A stretch of DNA of 64,000 nt, from contig DASZPM010000030.1 of NCBI GenBank assembly GCA_035550215.1, forward strand, positions 1 through 64,000, read 5' to 3'. Source of the DNA: JABDFW01 sp035550215 (lineage in GTDB: Bacteria > Bacteroidota > Bacteroidia > Chitinophagales > Chitinophagaceae). The position numbers and the translations under genes were made by a program. The notes beneath the pieces are model-generated. The model made no database searches. It was given only the letters and a program-made list of their open reading frames with translations, and was not told the DNA's origin. This document shows, one piece after another, positions 32,336 through 42,012 of this stretch (position 1 is its first letter; each line of letters starts with the position of its first letter).

Positions 32336-33967
32336 TTAATAATCCATATCCCCTGCGCCTGGCATGGCCGGGGCAGCCGCTATTTTTGGTTCGGGCTTAT
32401 CGGCTATAACTGTTTCCGTAGTCAGTAACATGCCGGCAATAGAAGCAGCGTTTTCCAATGCAATCCGTCCCACCTTTGCCGGGTCAATCACACCGGCTGC
32501 CAGCAGGTTTTCATATACTTCTGTCCGAGCATTAAACCCGTAATCACCTTTGCCCTCTTTGATTTTTTGTACCACTACGCTTCCCTCTATCCCGCTATTA
32601 GCCACAATCTGCCGCAATGGCTCTTCAATAGCCCGCTTAACGATGCCAATACCGGTTTGTTCATCCTCATTGCCGGCCTTTAATGCCTCCAGCGCTTCAA
32701 TGGCACGGATATAGGCTACCCCGCCGCCGGGTACGATACCTTCTTCAATGGCTGCACGGGTAGCATGCAGGGCGTCATCCACGCGGTCTTTCTTTTCCTT
32801 CATTTCCACCTCGGTAGCCGCACCTACGTAAAGCACCGCCACGCCGCCACTCAACTTGGCCAGCCGCTCCTGCAGCTTTTCCCTGTCGTAGTCGGAGGTG
32901 GTCGTTTCTATCTGTGCCTTGATTTGGTTGACGCGGGCCAGGATGGCGTTTTTATCGCCTTTGCCACCCACTATGGTCGTATTGTCTTTGTTGATGGATA
33001 CAGTATCGGCCTGCCCCAGGTAGCTCAGGTCTGCATTTTCCAGTTTGTAACCCTGTTCTTCACTGATAACCGTACCGTTGGTAAGCACTGCAATATCCTG
33101 CAGCATTTCTTTCCTCCGGTCGCCAAAGCCGGGCGCCTTCACCGCAGCTACTTTTAGGGTGCCGCGAAGCTTGTTTACAATCAGTGTTGCAAGCGCTTCA
33201 CCCTCCAGGTCTTCGGCAATAATCAGCAGCGGGCGGCTTGTTTGGGCAGTCTTTTCAAGGATATGCAGGATATCCTTCATAGCAGAAATCTTCTTGTCAT
33301 AAATTAGGATATACGGGTTTTCCAGTTCCGCCTCCATTTTTTCGCTGTTGGTAACAAAGTAGGCGCTTACATAACCCCTGTCAAACTGCATCCCTTCCAC
33401 TACTTCGGTGTAAGTGCCGGTACCTTTGGCTTCTTCCACGGTGATAACACCTTCTTTCCCCACTTTTTCAAACGCTTCCGCGATGAGTATGCCGATTTCA
33501 CGATCGTTGTTCGCTGAAATAGCGGCTACCTGCTGAATCTTGCTGTTGTCGTCTCCTACTGCCTGGCTCTGGCTTTTAAGGTTATTTACCACTGCGGTCA
33601 CGGCCTTGTCAATCCCGCGTTTCAGGTCCATCGGGTTAGCCCCGGCCGCTACGTTTTTCAATCCTTCGTTAATGATAGCCTGGGCAAGGACAGTAGCGGT
33701 AGTAGTGCCGTCGCCTGCAATATCCGCGGTTTTACTGGCCACCTGTTTTACCATCTGTGCGCCCATGTTTTCCACGGGGTCATCCAGCTCAATTTCTTTG
33801 GCAACCGTAACACCGTCCTTTGTCACAGCCGGCGCCCCGAATTTCTTTTCAATGACTACGTTACGGCCTTTAGGCCCCAAAGTAACCTTTACCGCATTTG
33901 CTAAGGTGTCAACACCTTTTTTCATGCGGTTTCTTGCATTAATGTCGAAAAAAAGTTGTTTTGCCAT
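32336..33967 (-). CDS. groEL: GroEL/Cpn60 chaperonin, probable extra copy on the mobile element
   Basis: 543 aa, full length. It starts MAKQLFFDINARNRMKKGVD; the ATP-binding signature GDGTTTATVLAQAI lies near residue 86-99, and VVEGMQFDRGYVSAYF and AAIEEGIVPGGGVAYIRA follow. It folds proteins in the cytosol with GroES. The C-terminus ends PAMPGAGDMDY and lacks the GGM repeats typical of housekeeping GroEL in the phylum. With its position inside the element, this suggests a second, specialised copy. It lies 27 bases after groES, and a strong terminator follows. Confidence 0.96.
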   Translation of the reverse strand: MAKQLFFDINARNRMKKGVDTLANAVKVTLGPKGRNVVIEKKFGAPAVTKDGVTVAKEIELDDPVENMGAQMVKQVASKTADIAGDGTTTATVLAQAIINEGLKNVAAGANPMDLKRGIDKAVTAVVNNLKSQSQAVGDDNSKIQQVAAISANNDREIGILIAEAFEKVGKEGVITVEEAKGTGTYTEVVEGMQFDRGYVSAYFVTNSEKMEAELENPYILIYDKKISAMKDILHILEKTAQTSRPLLIIAEDLEGEALATLIVNKLRGTLKVAAVKAPGFGDRRKEMLQDIAVLTNGTVISEEQGYKLENADLSYLGQADTVSINKDNTTIVGGKGDKNAILARVNQIKAQIETTTSDYDREKLQERLAKLSGGVAVLYVGAATEVEMKEKKDRVDDALHATRAAIEEGIVPGGGVAYIRAIEALEALKAGNEDEQTGIGIVKRAIEEPLRQIVANSGIEGSVVVQKIKEGKGDYGFNARTEVYENLLAAGVIDPAKVGRIALENAASIAGMLLTTETVIADKPEPKIAAAPAMPGAGDMDY

Positions 33968-33994
33968 AGTTCAGTACTTTAAGATGATTAGTAA

Positions 33995-34276
33995 TTAAAC
34001 GATTGCGAGGATATCCGATTCCCTTACCATAAGCAGGTCCTCGCCGCCTACTTTTATTTCCGTACCGGCATATTTTCCATACAGCACGGTATTGCCGGGT
34101 TGCACGGTTACCGGCTCATCTTTTTTGCCTGGTCCGGCCGCTACCACGGTGCCCCGCTGGGGCTTCTCCTTTGCAGTGTCCGGGATAATGATACCCCCGG
34201 CTGATTTCTCTTCCGCCTTGTCCGGGCGGATAAGTACCCTGTCATGTAACGGGGTCAGTGTTGGTGTGTCTGTCAT
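33995..34276 (-). CDS. groES: GroES/Cpn10 co-chaperonin
   Basis: 93 aa from ATG 34276 (MTDTPTLTPLHDRVLIRPDK). An upstream GTG at 34300 is in frame but overlaps the previous gene, and the ATG gives the usual length. Motifs are LHDRVLIRP, KSAGGIIIPDTAKEKPQRGT (mobile loop), VLYGKYAGTEI and the C-terminal LLMVRESDILAIV. It is paired with groEL 27 bases downstream. It follows the 96-aa protein at 34290-34580 on the same strand with a 13-base gap. Confidence 0.95.
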   Translation of the reverse strand: MTDTPTLTPLHDRVLIRPDKAEEKSAGGIIIPDTAKEKPQRGTVVAAGPGKKDEPVTVQPGNTVLYGKYAGTEIKVGGEDLLMVRESDILAIV

Positions 34277-34289
34277 ACCCTTTTTGTTT

Positions 34290-34580
34290 TTACAGTTCAC
34301 TTAAATTATACAATTTGAATACTTCCCTGGTGATAATCCTTACATTCCGGCACAATTCATCAAGGGTGCAGGCGATGATATGCAGGGAAAGCGGTATCCC
34401 GTTACCCATTTCCATAAAATCTACCTGGATGGGGAGGCGGTTATGTACGTCGGTGCTTCCATGCAATTCCGAAAATATTTTTTCTGCACATGCCCGTTTA
34501 CTGCCCAAGTCGAACCGCCCGAAACTTTCCCATTCGCCACCGGCCTTAATCCTCAATATGATGTGATAGGTGGGCTGCAT
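34290..34580 (-). CDS. hypothetical protein, 96 aa
   Basis: Cytosolic. It reads YHIILRIKAGGEWESFGRFDLG, DFMEMGNGIPLSLHIIACTL and DELCRNVRIITREVFKLYNLSEL, giving an alpha/beta fold with no known motif. It sits tightly between hsp20 and groES on the same strand, so it probably belongs to the chaperone operon. I do not recognise the family. Confidence 0.6.
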   Translation of the reverse strand: MQPTYHIILRIKAGGEWESFGRFDLGSKRACAEKIFSELHGSTDVHNRLPIQVDFMEMGNGIPLSLHIIACTLDELCRNVRIITREVFKLYNLSEL

Positions 34581-34665
34581 ATAGGCGAAAACTTATTGCT
34601 GTTGTGCGGTCGCTGCCTGCAACCAGCGCTACCTGCAGTATTCGCAAGTTTTTTTCAGTTTAAAG

Positions 34666-34692
34666 CAGGATGCGGCAGCATACCGCATCCTG
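34666..34692 (-). terminator. hairpin after hsp20, weak terminator
   Basis: A perfect 10-bp stem (CAGGATGCGG / CCGCATCCTG, 34666-34675 and 34683-34692) lies 24 bases past the hsp20 stop. Only TTTAAA follows on the minus strand, so termination is uncertain; it may protect or partly attenuate the transcript. Confidence 0.5.
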
Positions 34693-34716
34693 TATTCGTC
34701 CCTCAATAAATAAGCA

Positions 34717-35184
34717 TTATTGGATTTCGATAGCCTTGGTGGCCTTTTGGGCGGCCGGCTTTTTGGGTAGCGTAAGCTGCAGCACGCCGTTGGTGTATTT
34801 TGCCTCCACCTTTTCGCCGTCCACGGTGTCATCGAGGGTAAAACTCCGGCTGAAAGCCTGGTGCCTGTATTCCCTGCGTACCCAGTCGCCTTTACCTTCC
34901 TGTTTTTCTTCCTTGTGCTCGGCAGAAACGGTCAGCAGGCCGTCTGTCAGCTGCACCTTAAAATCGTTTTTGTCCAGCCCCGGGGCTATTACATTCAGTT
35001 CCCAGGCATTGCCGTTGTCACGGATATTCACGGGAACCTGGTTGCGGCTGAGACTGCCGTTAAAACCCCAAAAACTGTCGTCAAAAAAGCGGCCCAGGTT
35101 GTCCTGGAAGAGTTGGTCAACTAAGCCACCAAAAGTTGTTGCGGGCGCCTGCCCGTTTACGTTTCTTTTCATGATTGTAGTCAT
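34717..35184 (-). CDS. Hsp20 / alpha-crystallin small heat-shock protein
   Basis: 155 aa. The N-terminal arm contains FGGLVDQLFQDNLGRFF. The alpha-crystallin domain spans about 48-145 (VPVNIRDNGNAWELNVIAPG, LLTVSAEHKEEK, FTLDDTVDGEKVEAKYTNGVLQLTLPK, where GVLQLTLPK is the family signature). It holds unfolding proteins for refolding by GroEL or DnaK systems. The ATG is preceded by AAAAAAGGAGGAACGT, a textbook Shine-Dalgarno site, which is rare in Bacteroidota and suggests high expression or foreign origin. It is the first gene of the chaperone run. Confidence 0.95.
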   Translation of the reverse strand: MTTIMKRNVNGQAPATTFGGLVDQLFQDNLGRFFDDSFWGFNGSLSRNQVPVNIRDNGNAWELNVIAPGLDKNDFKVQLTDGLLTVSAEHKEEKQEGKGDWVRREYRHQAFSRSFTLDDTVDGEKVEAKYTNGVLQLTLPKKPAAQKATKAIEIQ

Positions 35185-35888
35185 ACGTTCCTCCTTTTTT
35201 AGGTTAACAAATTTTGCCTTACAGAAAAAATGCCACTACATTTTCAAAGGAAAAATTGTCAAATTGCCTGTCATATTTTCATCTTGGGACATTGGTTAGG
35301 GCAGGGAGTCAATTCCTTTAATCAGCCAAATTTTCAATAACCTGCGAACCCCGTCCGCTGTCGTACAAATAATTGTATGAAACGCCCCGGCTTAGTCGTG
35401 AGTGCCTGGTAATCCTTACAAGGGATAGCAAGAATTGTGTAGTTTGAGTCTGTAGTGCGGCCGCTTTATAAATGGTTAGCCAGTGTTTTTTCCATTTTCT
35501 CCAAAGTATCCGCAGAAAGGCTTTGCACGGGATCGGCGTCTTTTGCTTCCCTCGCTATTATTTTTGTCTGCTCATTAAACATTTTGCAAAACTTGCACAG
35601 GGAGAAATGCAGGAAAAGATGAACCTTTTATCAAAATCCTTTTGCTTTGGCCTGGCATAATACAAAGCTACGCTTAGCACCTCAAAGTATTAATTAGCCA
35701 ACATTTTCATCGCAGAATGACGGGTTTGTATATTGTTAACTCTTTGCACCAGGTCACCGCAAATCCCTTATAAAAGTGTAGAAAGATTTCTAGTTGTATA
35801 AGAATAAAATAGCAGAATATAACGATATTTATATTGCTGTTTATAAAGTAATTTGCGGATTAAGGCCGGCTGTCAACGATTTTAGAAA
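35185..35888. other. intergenic stretch between hsp20 and the hybrid regulator
   Basis: About 700 bases between divergent genes. It should hold both promoters. One minus-strand frame (35582 to 35466) could encode a 38-aa acidic peptide (MFNEQTKIIAREAKDADPVQ...), with no other support. The part next to the regulator is AT-rich. Confidence 0.45.
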
Positions 35889-38800
35889 ATGCTTACAAAA
35901 AGTTTAATAGCTATTTTTTTATTGGCTGCCTGCAATATCTCCTTTTGCCAGGTAAAAAATTATCCTTTCTCCAGGATCGGCATACAGGACGGCCTGTCTG
36001 ATAACCAGGTTGTTACAATATTTAAAGACAGCCAGGGGTATATTTGGTTTGGTACGCAATCAGGGCTAAACCGTTATGATGGCTATTCAGTAAAGGTCTT
36101 CCGCCACGATGATGCCGATCCCGCTTCTTTATCAGACGACTATATTGAGCATATTTACGAAGGACCGGAAAACAAATTATACATCTATACGCCTGCGGGC
36201 GGCATTAATATTTATGACCCCGAAACGCAGCAGTTTATACCACAAAGTGCTGCCTGGCTGCAAAGGCTGGGCCTTCCCAAATATGGGCTGGTAAAAATAG
36301 TTAAGGCTGATGCTCATTTTTATTTTGTTTACCGCGATTCCGGCATCTACCGGTTTGAGCCAGGCAAACCTGCCCGCCAGGTTTGGCGAAACGTAACACA
36401 AGGCAACCAGGTGGCAGATGCTGTTATGGATTCATCCGGCGCACTTTGGTTATCTTGCCAAGACAGGCTGCTTCAAAAAATCAATCTTGCCAGCGGCAAG
36501 TTCTCAAGCATTAACATACCGCAACAACGTGCGGCCAGGGGGCTGTATAGCTACAAGATTTTTATTGACAGGGAAGATAAAGTGTGGTTATTCGCGCCTG
36601 GCTTTGCCTCCGGCCTTCTTCAGTTTGATGAGCATAGCGGCAAGCTCACGAATTTTTGCCAGGATAGCGGGCAAGTAAAGTTATCCAATAATGTGGTAAA
36701 TGATGTGGTACAGGATGATAAAGGGATAATTTGGATTGCCACCGACCAGGGTGGGATAGTTTTATTGGACGAGCAGCAGATGAAAACCGTGTTTTTGGTG
36801 AACTCGGACGAGGAAAGAAGCCTTTCTCAAAACACTGTAACAACGCTGTACAGGGATGATAGGGGCATTATTTGGGCAGGAACATATAAGCAAGGTGTAT
36901 GTTATTACCAGCAAAACATGTTTCGTTTCCCGCTTTACAGGCGGCAGCCCGGCCTGGCCGGCAGCCTGCCATACAACGATGTAAACACCTTCGCCGAAGA
37001 TAAAGCCGGAAACATTTGGATCGGCACTAACGGCGGGGGCCTTATATTTTTCAACCGTGGCGCCAACACGTTTACAAGCTACAGGCACCAGGCCGGCAAT
37101 GCCAATAGCATAAGCAGTGATGTAGTAGTGGTGCTTATGTTGAGCCATACAGGAAAATTGTGGGTTGGCACCTACCACGGAGGGCTGGATTGTTATGAAG
37201 GGGGCAGGTTTACCCATTACAGGCATAACGATACAGATGCGGCCAGCCTGGCAACGGACGATGTGTATGCGCTTAAAGAAGACAACAATGGCAGCTTGTG
37301 GGTTGGTACGCTGGGAGGCGGACTGGACAGGCTGGACATAGACCAAAACAAGTTTTACCATAATAACACCTCGCAACAATTTTCACTTCATTCAGATTAT
37401 GTGTCATCACTGGCTTTTGACAAAGACACAAACCTTTGGGTTGGAACAGCCTATGGCATTGACGTTTTAAGAAGGAACACCGGCAAATATGAATACTTTA
37501 CCAGGGAGAACAGCGGGCTGGCCGGCAATAACGTGAATGCGGTGTATTGCGGCCACTCCGGCAACATGTGGATAGCAACCAGAAATGGGCTTTGTTTAAT
37601 GCAACCGGGAAAAGACACCTTCCAGGTTTTTACAGTTAAAGACGGCCTGCCATCAAATTCCGTTTTAGGCGTGCTTGAAGACAATGATCATTTTTTATGG
37701 CTAAGCACCGCCGCAGGCTTATGTAAAGTGAAAGTATTGGAAGAAAACGGCCGGGTAGCGGTGGAGTGTATAAATTATGATGAATATGACGGTTTGCAGG
37801 GCCGTGAATTTAATGTGAATGCCACCCTTCGCACAAGCGGGGGGGAGCTGGCTTTTGGCGGCGGCAACGGCTTTAATTTGTTCAACCCGTCGTCCATCAT
37901 TACAAACAGCCATGTGCCACCGGTAGTATTAACCGGTTTACAGTTGTTTAATAAAGAAGTTTTATTGCCGGCATCTGTATCCAGGCAAGCAGAGCTTACA
38001 CTGCAATATGATCAAAATAACTTTTCTCTTCAATTTGCGGCATTAAGCTATATTAACCCCAAAAAAAACCGGTATGCCTACCAATTATCAGGGATAGATA
38101 AAGGCTGGGTGTTTACCGATGGCCTTAACCGCCTGGCTACCTATACCAATATTGGGCCAGGCGAATATACTTTCCGGGTAAAGGCTTCTAACAGTGACGG
38201 CGTATGGAACAACCAGGGCGTAACCATCCATATCATTATACAACCGCCTTTCTGGAAAACCTGGCTCGCTTATATTATCTATGTCCTGGCTGCTTTTGCA
38301 GCACTTTATTTAACACGGCTGAACATTATAAAAAAAGCACGGACGAAATTTGCACTGGCAAATGAACGAAGAGAAGCTTTAAGGATAAATGAACTGAACC
38401 GGATGAAGATAAAGTTCATCACCAACCTTAGCCATGAATTCCGTACCCCCCTGTCACTAATTTTGTCTCCCACAGAAAAACTGATTAAAAATATTGATAA
38501 TGTTGAGCCTAAGCAATTAGGCATGTTAATTCAACGGAATGCAAAAAGGCTGCTTCACCTGGTTAACCAGTTACTTGATTTTAGAAAGATGGAAGTTAAT
38601 GAATTGAAGCTTAATAAGAGCGAAGGCGATATTGCTGGTTTTATAAAAGACGCAACGGATTCTTTTTGCGACCTTGCTGAAGCAAAAGGTATTATTTTAA
38701 ACTATAAGGCCGGGGTAAAAAATCTTCCTGCTTTTTTTGATAACGGCAAAGTTGAGCGCATCATGTTTAATTTATTGTCCAATGCGTTCAAATTTACTTC

Positions 38801-39986
38801 CGCCGGCGGTAAAGTAGAAGTAGAACTTATAGTTGAAGAGCAGGGAGAGGATAGTGCTCTGCTGAAGTTAAAAGTAAGTGATACAGGCATTGGGATAGCC
38901 GCAGAATTACAAGACAAAATTTTTGAATCTTTTTTCCAGGGAGAAGCGCAGGGGCCGTATTACAACCAGGGCAGCGGTATCGGGCTGGCTATTACCAGGG
39001 AGTTTGTTGAAATGCAGGGCGGTTCAATAAAGGTAGAAAGCGAGTTGGGCAAGGGAAGTTGTTTTACCGTGCTGCTGCCGGTTACAATCCTGTCAGGCGA
39101 ATTGCAGGAGCCGGCTGCTGCCAACACCGGCGAAACAACGGCCGGGGTTGCAGCTATTGATGATACCGAGCAGGGCGATAATAAGTTACACAACAATGCA
39201 GATGGCAAAGAGAAGAAAATAAAAATATTGCTGGTGGAAGATGATGACGATTTCCGGTTTTATTTAAAAGATAACCTTACACCATATTTTACCATTTTGG
39301 AGGCAGCTAATGGGCAGGAAGGATGGAAAAAGACCGTTTCCTCGCAACCAGACCTGGTAGTGAGTGATGTGAACATGCCTGTAATGAACGGGCTGGACCT
39401 GTGCCGGAAAATAAAAGGTGATAACCGTGTTGGCCACATCCCTGTTATCTTACTAACGGCTTTATCAGGTGAGAAAGATCAGTTAACAGCACTTTCTGCG
39501 GGAGCTAACGATTATATTTCAAAGCCGTTTAATGTTGAGATATTAATCTCGCGGGTCAAAAACCTTTTACAATACAAAGGGGCAGTAGTACAGACATTTA
39601 CGAAGCGCATTGAAGTAAGCCCCAATGAAATTAATATTGAACCGGGTGAGACGGAAGAAGATTTTATGCGGAAGGCAGCAGCTATTTTGGAAACGAATAT
39701 ATCCAACCCCGACTTTTCGGTGGAGAACTGGTGCCGCGAGTTGCATTTAAGCAGAACAAGCCTCTACAAAAAAATTATAACCTGCACAGGAATGACACCG
39801 ATCGGGTTCATTCGCAATTTCCGGTTGAAACGAGCCGCCTATCTCCTGGAGGCCGGCCGGTACAATATAGCGGAAGTGGCCTATATGGTTGGTTTTAACA
39901 ATCCAAAATATTTTGCCCGTTACTTTAAGGAGGAGTTTGGCGTGTTGCCAAGCGTTTACCAGGCGGATAAGAGAAAAAAAGATTAG
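35889..39986 (+). CDS. hybrid two-component system regulator (HTCS) of the glycan locus
   Basis: 1365 aa in one chain. A signal peptide is followed by about 14 Reg_prop beta-propeller repeats (YIWFGTQSGLNRYDG, NIWIGTNGGGL, LWVGTLGGGLDRL) over about 25-680 and a Y_Y_Y domain near 700-780. Then come one transmembrane helix (WLAYIIYVLAAFAALYL), HisKA with phospho-His (FITNLSHEFRTPLSLIL), HATPase_c (VERIMFNLLSNAFKFT), a receiver (LVVSDVNMPVMNG) and a C-terminal AraC helix-turn-helix (NIAEVAYMVGFNNPKYFARY). Such proteins sense oligosaccharides in the periplasm and switch on the adjacent SusC/D operon. No domain appears missing. Confidence 0.95.
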   Translation: MLTKSLIAIFLLAACNISFCQVKNYPFSRIGIQDGLSDNQVVTIFKDSQGYIWFGTQSGLNRYDGYSVKVFRHDDADPASLSDDYIEHIYEGPENKLYIYTPAGGINIYDPETQQFIPQSAAWLQRLGLPKYGLVKIVKADAHFYFVYRDSGIYRFEPGKPARQVWRNVTQGNQVADAVMDSSGALWLSCQDRLLQKINLASGKFSSINIPQQRAARGLYSYKIFIDREDKVWLFAPGFASGLLQFDEHSGKLTNFCQDSGQVKLSNNVVNDVVQDDKGIIWIATDQGGIVLLDEQQMKTVFLVNSDEERSLSQNTVTTLYRDDRGIIWAGTYKQGVCYYQQNMFRFPLYRRQPGLAGSLPYNDVNTFAEDKAGNIWIGTNGGGLIFFNRGANTFTSYRHQAGNANSISSDVVVVLMLSHTGKLWVGTYHGGLDCYEGGRFTHYRHNDTDAASLATDDVYALKEDNNGSLWVGTLGGGLDRLDIDQNKFYHNNTSQQFSLHSDYVSSLAFDKDTNLWVGTAYGIDVLRRNTGKYEYFTRENSGLAGNNVNAVYCGHSGNMWIATRNGLCLMQPGKDTFQVFTVKDGLPSNSVLGVLEDNDHFLWLSTAAGLCKVKVLEENGRVAVECINYDEYDGLQGREFNVNATLRTSGGELAFGGGNGFNLFNPSSIITNSHVPPVVLTGLQLFNKEVLLPASVSRQAELTLQYDQNNFSLQFAALSYINPKKNRYAYQLSGIDKGWVFTDGLNRLATYTNIGPGEYTFRVKASNSDGVWNNQGVTIHIIIQPPFWKTWLAYIIYVLAAFAALYLTRLNIIKKARTKFALANERREALRINELNRMKIKFITNLSHEFRTPLSLILSPTEKLIKNIDNVEPKQLGMLIQRNAKRLLHLVNQLLDFRKMEVNELKLNKSEGDIAGFIKDATDSFCDLAEAKGIILNYKAGVKNLPAFFDNGKVERIMFNLLSNAFKFTSAGGKVEVELIVEEQGEDSALLKLKVSDTGIGIAAELQDKIFESFFQGEAQGPYYNQGSGIGLAITREFVEMQGGSIKVESELGKGSCFTVLLPVTILSGELQEPAAANTGETTAGVAAIDDTEQGDNKLHNNADGKEKKIKILLVEDDDDFRFYLKDNLTPYFTILEAANGQEGWKKTVSSQPDLVVSDVNMPVMNGLDLCRKIKGDNRVGHIPVILLTALSGEKDQLTALSAGANDYISKPFNVEILISRVKNLLQYKGAVVQTFTKRIEVSPNEINIEPGETEEDFMRKAAAILETNISNPDFSVENWCRELHLSRTSLYKKIITCTGMTPIGFIRNFRLKRAAYLLEAGRYNIAEVAYMVGFNNPKYFARYFKEEFGVLPSVYQADKRKKD

Positions 39987-40386
39987 TTGTTTTCTCAAAA
40001 AAAACAGTTTCATGCCGGTAAAATAACAAAATCATGCCCTTTGGCTTTGTATAGGTAATTTATTTTCGGGTTGTTAAATTATCACAGGGTTAGCACCCTT
40101 GTAATCCGCCGGCAGAAAAACCGGCTATGTCCTGGTCACTAACAAAAATTTACACATGAAAAAACAAAATCCACAAAACGCAATTAAGCGCCAGGTATTA
40201 GTCTTATTATTTTTTTAATATCCGTAACATTTGAGTTCAAATGCTACCAATTCAATTTATAGCCTGTCAAATTAAGCCGGCAGTGGCAGTCGGTGATCGT
40301 GTACCTGCAGTTTTAAAAATATCTTTTACATTCTTTACTGCACTGCAAAAAATACAAATGGCTTAAAGTAACAAACAACTTAGTAT
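39987..40386. other. intergenic stretch upstream of the fucosidase
   Basis: 400 bases without an intact gene. It contains a 20-codon start fragment (40156-40218) and the promoter region of the fucosidase gene, where I see no clear TAnnTTTG box. Confidence 0.5.
40156..40218 (+). pseudogene. N-terminal fragment resembling a SusC leader
   Basis: An ATG start reads KKQNPQNAIKRQVLVLLFF and stops. The KxPQxAIxRQ-hydrophobic pattern is typical of the first residues of some SusC/TonB receptors. It may be the stub of a lost receptor gene in the locus, or chance. Confidence 0.3.
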
Positions 40387-42012
40387 ATGCAAAGGAGACA
40401 AATGATAAAACGATTTGCCGCAATGGTTCCTTCTTTTTGGCTTACCAAAGCTTACACAAAAAACTTAAGCATAAGGGATCAACCGTTCGGTCAGCAAACT
40501 GCTGATGCACCTTTTAAACCTACCTGGGACTCGCTTAAACAGTATAAGGTGCCCGGGTGGTTCCAGGATGCAAAGTTTGGTATATGGGCGCATTGGGGTG
40601 CACAATGCCAGCCGGAGCATGGGGACTGGTATGCCCGCGGAATGTATGAAGAGGGCAGTGACCATTACAACTTTCATATAAAAAAATATGGGCACCCTTC
40701 CAAATTTGGGTTTAAGGACGTAATAAATGAATGGAAGGCTGAGAACTGGGACCCTGATGCTTTGGTTGAATTATACAAAAATGCAGGTGCCAAATATTTT
40801 GTTGCTATGGCTAACCACCACGACAACTTTGACAATTTTAATAGCAGCTATCAACCCTGGAATTCAGTAAAATATGGGCCAAAAAAAGATTTGATTGACG
40901 GTTGGGCGAAAGCTGCCAAAAAACATGGGTTGCCTTTCGGGGTAAGCGTTCACGCTTCGCACGCCTGGACATGGTATGAGCCGGCCCAGCGAAGCGATAA
41001 AACAGGGGCGCTGGCCGGTGTGCCTTATGATGGCAAACCTGGTTTGAGTGATGGAAAAGGCAAATGGTGGGATGGCCTGGACCCGCAGGAACTATACGCG
41101 CAAAAACACGCATTAAGCGAAAACGGAAACGACATAGGCAGGGTATGGGGCTGGGGTGAGGGAACGAATGTTCCTGATAAAGTTTACTGTGAAAAGTTTT
41201 TCAATAGAATTGTTGAGCTTATTGATAAATACAAACCAGGGTTGGTTTATTTTGACGATAACGTTTTGCCGCTTTGGCCCGTAAGCGATGTTGGACTACG
41301 TATTGCCGCATACTTGTATAATACCAGTATAAAAGAAAACGGTACGCTGGAAGCTGTAATAAACGGAAAAATACTTGATGAAGAACAGCGAAAATGTATG
41401 GTATGGGATATTGAGCGTGGCGCAAGTAATACAATAGAGCCGTTTACCTGGCAAACAGATACATGTATTGGCGGCTGGCATTATGACCGCCGCATTTACG
41501 ATAATAAAAGATATAAAAGTGCCGCAACAGTGATACAGATACTTATGGATGTGGTAAGTAAAAACGGCAACTTATTATTAAATATCCCCGTGCGGGCAGA
41601 TGGTACCATTGACGAACTTGAAATGGCAACAGTAAAAGAAGTAGGCGATTGGATGAAGGTAAATAGCGAGGCAGTATATGCCACAAGGCCATGGAAGTCA
41701 TTTGGTGAAGGGCCCGCCATAGCGTCTGCGGCGCCATTGAGCGCACAGGGTTTTAACGAAGGAAAAGGCAAGCCATTAGGCGCTGAAGATTTTCGGTTTA
41801 CTGCCAAAGGTAATTTGTTGTACGCCACATTTTTTGCGTGGCCTGAAAGCAGGAAAGTATTGATAAAGTCACTCACTTATCAAAAAATTTCCGGCATACA
41901 ATTGCTGGGCGCTAATGAAAATTTGCAATGGCAGCAAACACCAGAAGGTGTTGCGATCGACCTTCCTGCAAAACAACCTTGCCGCAATGCTTACGTGTTA
42001 AAGATAACCTGA
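40387..42012 (+). CDS. GH29 alpha-L-fucosidase
   Basis: 541 aa. It has a short N-terminal export-like segment, then the GH29 barrel: WFQDAKFGIWAHWGAQCQPE, the YAKNAGAKYF-like stretch (LYKNAGAKYFVAMANHHDNF) and GLVYFDDNVLPLW, whose Asp pair near residue 287 marks the nucleophile region. LDVVSKNGNLLLNIP-type sequence and a C-terminal beta domain follow. The enzyme removes terminal alpha-linked L-fucose. Beside the GH5, GH42 and GH31 genes, the likely target is the fucosyl cap of xyloglucan side chains. It lies upstream of susC in the same direction, with a 605-base gap. Confidence 0.92.
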   Translation: MQRRQMIKRFAAMVPSFWLTKAYTKNLSIRDQPFGQQTADAPFKPTWDSLKQYKVPGWFQDAKFGIWAHWGAQCQPEHGDWYARGMYEEGSDHYNFHIKKYGHPSKFGFKDVINEWKAENWDPDALVELYKNAGAKYFVAMANHHDNFDNFNSSYQPWNSVKYGPKKDLIDGWAKAAKKHGLPFGVSVHASHAWTWYEPAQRSDKTGALAGVPYDGKPGLSDGKGKWWDGLDPQELYAQKHALSENGNDIGRVWGWGEGTNVPDKVYCEKFFNRIVELIDKYKPGLVYFDDNVLPLWPVSDVGLRIAAYLYNTSIKENGTLEAVINGKILDEEQRKCMVWDIERGASNTIEPFTWQTDTCIGGWHYDRRIYDNKRYKSAATVIQILMDVVSKNGNLLLNIPVRADGTIDELEMATVKEVGDWMKVNSEAVYATRPWKSFGEGPAIASAAPLSAQGFNEGKGKPLGAEDFRFTAKGNLLYATFFAWPESRKVLIKSLTYQKISGIQLLGANENLQWQQTPEGVAIDLPAKQPCRNAYVLKIT

